Shown here: piece by piece, positions 58,633-64,000 of the stretch
Position numbering within the stretch: the first letter of the stretch is position 1
Layout of the letters: every line of letters starts with the position of its first letter
Assembly: GCA_021029095.1 (NCBI GenBank)
Contig: JAJOHG010000009.1
Location: 682,001 to 746,000 of the forward strand
Length of the DNA stretch: 64,000 nucleotides
From: Phellopilus nigrolimitatus
Taxonomy: Eukaryota > Basidiomycota > Agaricomycetes > Hymenochaetales > Hymenochaetaceae
Direction of reading: 5' to 3'
The notes under the pieces: model-generated
What the model was told of the DNA's origin: nothing
What the model saw: only the letters and a program-made list of their open reading frames with translations
Databases searched by the model: none
Position numbers and translations under genes: made by a program

Positions 58633-60672
58633 ATGGGCGACTTGGGTTTTTACTCCGTCGAGTGCGACGCTAATAAGGGCACCATAGACTCGGTGACGCT
58701 TTTCCAGACGGACCGAGCAGAGGTGCGTAGTACTTAGTTCAAGCTCTCTCTTCTCCAGATCATCATCCTTGACAAGTTATAATTTTGCGCAGGTGAAGAG
58801 AAAACTCAAGGTAGAACTCAAGGCTGGTCAAAATAGCGTCGAAGTAAAGAATCTCCCAACATGCTTGGAAGAAAGCTCCATACGCGTCGATGGGATCGGC
58901 AATGCAACGATTTTCGATGTCGTTTACCGTAAGCATCTTGCTGTCTAACGTTACCTCATGCTCATAAGCTAATACGCGTCCTTAGATCCTGCGACTCCCT
59001 ACAATTCTGCGACACACGCTGATGGTCTTGCAGACCTGGAAGCTCGCAAATCCAAAATCGCCGCCGACATCGCGATCCTCGACCACCAGTCCAAAATACT
59101 GGGAGAATACGCCAAGACGTTGACTGGCAGAGACACGGATGCTGAGCATCTGGAGACGTTCCTCGATGTTTATGCTGCGCGAAAAAGCAAGATCAACGAA
59201 GAAACTACCAAACTGTACGATAACCTTGCGCAAGTGCAAAAAGAGATTCAGGAGAAGAGCAAGAGCCTTGATGCAGACGAGGACAGCCTTCGCCGTCGCG
59301 GTGTGCGAGTCACAATTGTTGTCCTGGCGGAAGGCGACGGAAATGTCGAGCTCTCGCTGACGTATGCTGTTTCACACGCATGGTGGTCACCGCAGTACGA
59401 CCTCCGTGCTCTGATCGCTCCGGACACGAAGAGCGAGTCCAAGGTCAGCTTACACTATCGCGCGTCTATCGTGCAGAAGACTGGCGAGGACTGGACAAAT
59501 GTTGCTCTCACCCTGAGCACGGCGGCGACTCTCCAGGGCACGGAGATACCGTCTCTGCAACCGAACTGGATTTCCGAACGCGAGAGACCCATTGTTCAGA
59601 CGCGCTCGAGAAGAGGCGGACTGCCTTCCTTCATGCCTCAAATGGCCGTCCCGACGCAGGACTCACGACAACCAATAATGATCCAGGAGCAGGATAGAGG
59701 CGGAGACTACAGTTCGAGTCCAAGTAGAAGCCCGAGTACTCTAGTGCACACCATGCGAGACCGTTCTGCTGTTGTGAAAAGTGAATACGTTGACGACGCA
59801 CCACCGCCCGGTTTTTTCCGCGGGCGCGACTCGCAGGCGACGGATGGCGCCGTAAGCACGACATTCACCATTACCGGCCTGTCCACGATCCCAAGTGGAT
59901 CCAACAACGAGCAACAGTCGCACAAGGTTTCGATCGCAGAATTGCAGTTCGAGTCGACGGATCTGGAGTGGATCACGGTTCCTAAGGATGTACAGAGCGT
60001 GTTCCTACGCTGTAAAGTTAAGAACACGACGAAATACGTTCTGCTTCCAGGACAAGCAAACATCTTTTTGAACGGGAGCTTCGTTGCAAAGTCGTCGATC
60101 TCGGTAAGCTCTTCAGAGTGCGAACTGTCTTCTTTTGTTTCACAAGACTCACCGTTACAACGCAGCACGTCAGCCCTCAAGAAAGCTTCTCATGCTCTCT
60201 TGGTGTCGATCCGGCGGTCCGCGTCACATACTATCCTCAGTCGAAGAAGACGAAGACGACAGGAGGGACTGTCTTGACTACGAAGATGAAAACCGTGACC
60301 TTCGAGCAGGCGATTACAGTCAAGAACAGCCGTCTCACTAGGCTTCCACGTCTGCTTATCAAAGACCACGTTCATGTTTCGCGCGATGCGAAGATAAAGG
60401 TCACTGTTCTCGAGCCGAAGGGCTTGTCCGCCGGAGGGAAAGGAAAGGCCGTCACATTTCAAAATGGTGTAGTGGCACGTTGGGTGCAGCGCGGTGGAGA
60501 TGATGTTGGAGAAGCTAAAGTATCTCAAGATGAGTCTAGTGCTGAGAGTGCTCAGGGACTGTTGGAATGGGTGTGCGATATCGAGCCCGGGGCGACAGTC
60601 GATGTCAATTTGATTTGGGAAGTCAGTGCACCACCACTTACTGAATGGGTAAACGAAGCTTCTATAGCATAG
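58633..60672 (+). CDS. DUF4140/DUF4139 (mucoidy-inhibitor-like) protein, copy 2
   Basis: Paralogue of 20058-22136 with the same four-exon structure: 58633-58722, 58793-58928, 58986-60103 and 60166-60672, joining to 616 aa. It is very similar to copy 1 throughout. There are two exceptions. The start of exon 3 (PYNSATHADGLADLEARK) differs from copy 1 (PYDYEKYVDVLTDLEARR). The Arg/Ser-rich linker is 13 codons shorter (SSSPSRSPSTLVHTM). The frame is intact and all splice sites are GT...AG, so the copy is probably expressed. Homology extends about 100 bp upstream and about 80 bp downstream of the coding region. Confidence 0.85.
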
Positions 60673-60699
60673 ACAGTAGGAATTTGGTGACAGGCTTCG

Positions 60700-61394
60700 G
60701 ATGAAGTGGCATGTATTCGGTACGTGCTATGCAGATGCTGCGTAGCTACATAACCCTAATGGCCTGCTCTAAGCAATCAATCGCACATGATTGTGATCCT
60801 ATGCAAGATCAGCTGTCAATCAGAAGATGCACCTTTGTGCGCTCTTTGGTTTGACTCGCAGCTAACACTTTACGGCTTTTCACAAAAACACATGTTCACA
60901 TCGTCTTTGATGTTCAAAAAAAACCTTTGCCTTTTTTCGAAGAGTGCTCACTATTAAACCTCCACTCCTCTGTGTTCGAAGTTTGACTTGTGGGAGGAGC
61001 GCTAAATTTCGAAGTGAGTTTTTGACGTGCCGATCAGACACCGTGACTGCGCTCAGTGTTTACAGTCCATCTACTTATTTGAAAAGCTCGCAATCCTGAA
61101 CTATTGAAGGAGTAATGAGTATATGAGACTCAGAGATCGTCATTATACTATATATATGCTGTGGCTGCTATACAAACAGATTTCTTTCTTTTTTTATAAT
61201 GAGTCAAAAATAAAAGAAGACAGCCACAAGGGAAACGCGATCACGTGTGACTCACAGTCACAACTCAGGAGACCTCACCACGTGACGTTCTTGACCCTTC
61301 AGCCACGTCCTAAACTTATTAACACTCTGTCTTGATTTCCACTGTCATATCTTGATTTTGCTATTTCGTGTTGTCTGAATCTCATCAATCCACA
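60700..61394. other. intergenic, no gene seen
   Basis: Promoter-side flank of the kinase gene. It contains short AT-rich runs (TATACTATATATATGC near 61142-61157) that could hold a TATA element, but the distance to the ATG at 61395 is long. Confidence 0.4.
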
Positions 61395-64000
61395 ATGAAC
61401 GATGCCGACGGGTGCGTTCCTCCATCCGATCGGGAACTAAGAAACCCTGGAAGTCTTCCAAAAACTCGCTTCCCCAACGCTGTCCCGTCTGCAGCCAAGA
61501 ATACACCCCTTGCCAGAACTGAGAATACTGCTGAAGGAAGATTTGACCCGAAGGATGCGAAGACTCGCAATATACGGTACGCCAGAGAGATGAAGAGATG
61601 GTGCGTGGGGCCCATGCCAGTCGAGGAATTTCTCGACGAGTTCCTACCTCCGGCTCCTAAAGGTAAGGGCGTTCGTGCCATACCTAGCTGCAAAGGAGCT
61701 TTCAATCGCGTGCCCTTGGACCCAAAGGATGAGCAAGCTATCTACGAAAAACTAGTGAGTATCGTGTTTACTAAGTCAGCCAAAACTACATTCATCCTTT
61801 TCTGTACAGATACCAGCCATCAACTATAAGAAACGCTGTCCTTCTCTTAACTTCGTGGATACCTCAACGCGGTCTGAATCCTCAGGTCTTGGCGCTTTGA
61901 GGCCTGAAATTTGTGCTTATGATAGGTCTGCACTAGATGTTCTCGAGCGTGAGCTGATGGAAAACCCCTACACGTCGGATGGAAAGAAACAGAAAATTCC
62001 CGCACATTTCGGTTATGCGGAGCTTTTCATCGACGTTAAGAAAAATGAAGAGCAGGATCCATTTGTAGATCCTCTCTATGAGGACGAAGGTATCTGTTCC
62101 GAAACCAATTTCTTTGTTCAACACGAGAGCTCAAAGATTCGAAAAAAGACGGAGGAAGACATCGGACAAATCGTATCTTATGCTACCGAAGCATGCGCAA
62201 GGCAACATCGGATGTTCTACTTCTCTGTTTCGATCCATGGCCACCACGCTCGCTTCATACGATGGGACCGAGCAGGTGCGGTAGTCACCAGATCTTTTAA
62301 TTACCGACAAAATCCGAAACTGCTTTGCGACTTCTTGTGGAGGTTTGGTTTCGCCAATCCTGCGCAGCGTGGTTACGATTCGACGGTCTCGGTTGCGTCG
62401 GAAAAAGACGAACAAGACTTTAAAACAACTGTTACAGCCCATGTTGCGTTACAATTGGATCTCGACGGTGACAAACTCGAGGAGGCTGTCGGACAGCACT
62501 ACCAGCAGAAGAAGGTAGTAAAAGTGGACGTTGTCAACAAAGACGAACACAACTCACTAATGATTGAACAATATCTCATATCCCGGCCTGTCATGTCGCC
62601 TTTGTCTATGGCAAACAGCTCGACTCGCGGTTACTGGGCTGTTAAGGTCGGATCCCTCGAAATGGCATTTCTCAAAGATACCTGGCGTATCGATGTGAAA
62701 GGAAGGGAGAAGGAGGGCACAATTCTTGAGCGTTTAATTGTGAATGGCGCTAGGCATATATCTGATCTGTTCTGCCATGGGGATGTTCCGGTTGACATTG
62801 AACGCGTGCGGGAAGAGGTGTATCGTGAAAGAGAATCGGCTGCAAAGAAGGCCTCAGAGAAGGAGGCGATCATGATGGAAGAGAATGCCGCGAAGCATAC
62901 GGCTATAAAAGATTTAGAAGCGATGGAACTAGACGGTCAAACCGTGGATCCTGGTAAATCAGCAAATACATGTCAGGGTGCGACTAGCGGCACAGTCGAA
63001 GGAGGAGAGGCTAGGGTTGCAGATCTAAATCGAAGCTCCGTGATTCAAGACGAAGATGAAGACGGACGTTCGGACGAACAAACCAAAGACGACACTGATC
63101 AATCAAATAACCAACCTCGGGACTTTATTAATTATGGTGAGCCACATATTACGCCTTTTTGATACGGTGTCAACTAATCATGTGCTGCTCAGCTCAATGT
63201 ACAAGGACCGATGAATTCGCACACTCCCCATGGGCGTGTAATGGTGGTCGTATGGTGAAAGTTGTAAAACACACCCACTATCGACTGCTGATGAAAGCTG
63301 TCGGCTACCCGCTACAAGAATTCACAGGCACTCGCGAACTGTTTGACGCCACGCTCAATGCTTTCGAAGGTAAGTCACCGTTCTTACGCCTTTCTATCGT
63401 GTCTGAACAGCTTTTGGGCAGCCTTAACTGACGCGCATGAAATTTGTAACATGTTGCATCGCGATATCAGCCTTAATAACGTCATTCTCGTCAAAGATCC
63501 GGCAACTGGTCGCAGAAGAGGCATCCTTATCGATTGGGAGTTGTCCACCGTCGCCGACAGCAATGGAGAAGCGCGTGATCACAACAGATCGGTAAGTAAC
63601 TTCCCACAGCATAGAAATGAAAACGAGATATATCAATATGGTACAATCAATTTTTAGGGTACCTGGGCGTTTATGTCCGCGGAATTACTTGATGGTGCAG
63701 CCAATTTTCGCCATTCGATCAAGGACGACATGGAGTCGCTGTTCTATGTAGTCCTTTACTGCTGCGTGCGATGGTTGCCGCATAACAAAGTGGATTCACT
63801 TGGTCACAAGATGCATTGGTTCTTTGACCAGTATCATGCCGGACCCAACGGCATCCTCGTTGGCGGCATGGCAAAAACTACTCAGATGATGAAGGGACAC
63901 TTCACCAGAGACTTTATACTCAACAATGCGCATATCCAGTCCTGGATCACTACTACTTACAGCTACCTTTATCCCCCTTCGACTCCGACACCTAGCATGT
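61395..64000 (+). CDS. FunK1 fungal-type protein kinase domain protein (3' end beyond window)
   Basis: Exons 61395-61754, 61810-63136, 63193-63369, 63422-63591 and 63658 onward, all with GT...AG introns. The N-terminal 400 or so residues carry the FunK1-associated region, including EEDIGQIVSYATEACARQHR and FYFSVSIHGHHARFIRWDRA. A Lys/Glu/Asp-rich linker follows. The kinase C-lobe has a catalytic loop HRDISLNNV near 63456. DWE takes the place of the usual DFG (LIDWELST). An activation and P+1 region follows (GTWAFMSAELL), then DDMESLFYVVLY. Substrates are unknown. The family is expanded in mushroom-forming fungi. The stop codon is outside the window. Confidence 0.88.

Noticed and set aside
15055..60672. 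One large inverted duplication containing both DUF6533 and DUF4139 pairs
   Set aside because: The order A then DUF4139-1, versus C then DUF4139-2, is the same along the window while orientations are flipped. A single inverted duplication would reverse the order. Separate events are needed.

Overview
The window is nuclear DNA of a filamentous basidiomycete, most likely an Agaricomycete. Genes are split by many short GT...AG introns of about 47-65 nt. Families largely confined to this group are present: DUF6533 membrane proteins and a FunK1 fungal-type kinase. A chromodomain Ty3/Gypsy element of fungal type is also present. I saw no tRNA, rRNA, CRISPR or prokaryotic-style operon. All calls come from reading the sequence; no database search was run.

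Layout. 0-15 kb is conserved housekeeping sequence: the first codons of a secreted protein (minus), an alpha/beta hydrolase (plus), a serine/threonine racemase-dehydratase (minus), the large ribosome-biogenesis gene URB1 (minus), a Crinkler/RHS-like P-loop NTPase (plus) and ADE2 (minus). 15-32 kb is accessory: a decayed DUF6533 gene (copy A), short repeats, a DUF4139/DUF4140 gene (copy 1), a hypothetical signal-peptide protein with an internally duplicated exon, and DUF6533 copy B. 32-41 kb is again conserved: a proteasome beta subunit (PSMB2/PRE1 type), a Na+/K+-ATPase-like P-type ATPase and the CCT2 chaperonin subunit. 42-44 kb holds DUF6533 copy C, inverted relative to A and B.

44.7-55.5 kb is a transposon nest. 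It contains foldback elements of about 422 bp and a nearly intact 6.5-kb Ty3/Gypsy chromovirus. Its two 406-bp LTRs differ at one base and are flanked by the 5-bp duplication AATGC. Its structure indicates Tf1-like self-priming, a gag-pol -1 frameshift site, a second (central) polypurine tract and a CRE-like array in U3. One in-frame stop interrupts pol. 55.6-58.2 kb is GC-rich and looks like a mosaic of broken gene pieces, including an acetylglutamate-kinase-like piece. 58.6-60.7 kb is DUF4139 copy 2, inverted relative to copy 1. A FunK1 kinase gene runs off the right edge.

The housekeeping genes serve unrelated pathways: purine synthesis, 60S ribosome assembly, proteolysis, protein folding and cation transport. 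The main story is segmental duplication and transposon activity between islands of conserved genes. I found no clear candidate for a wholly new multi-gene system. The strongest structural novelties are the self-priming chromovirus and the foldback nest.
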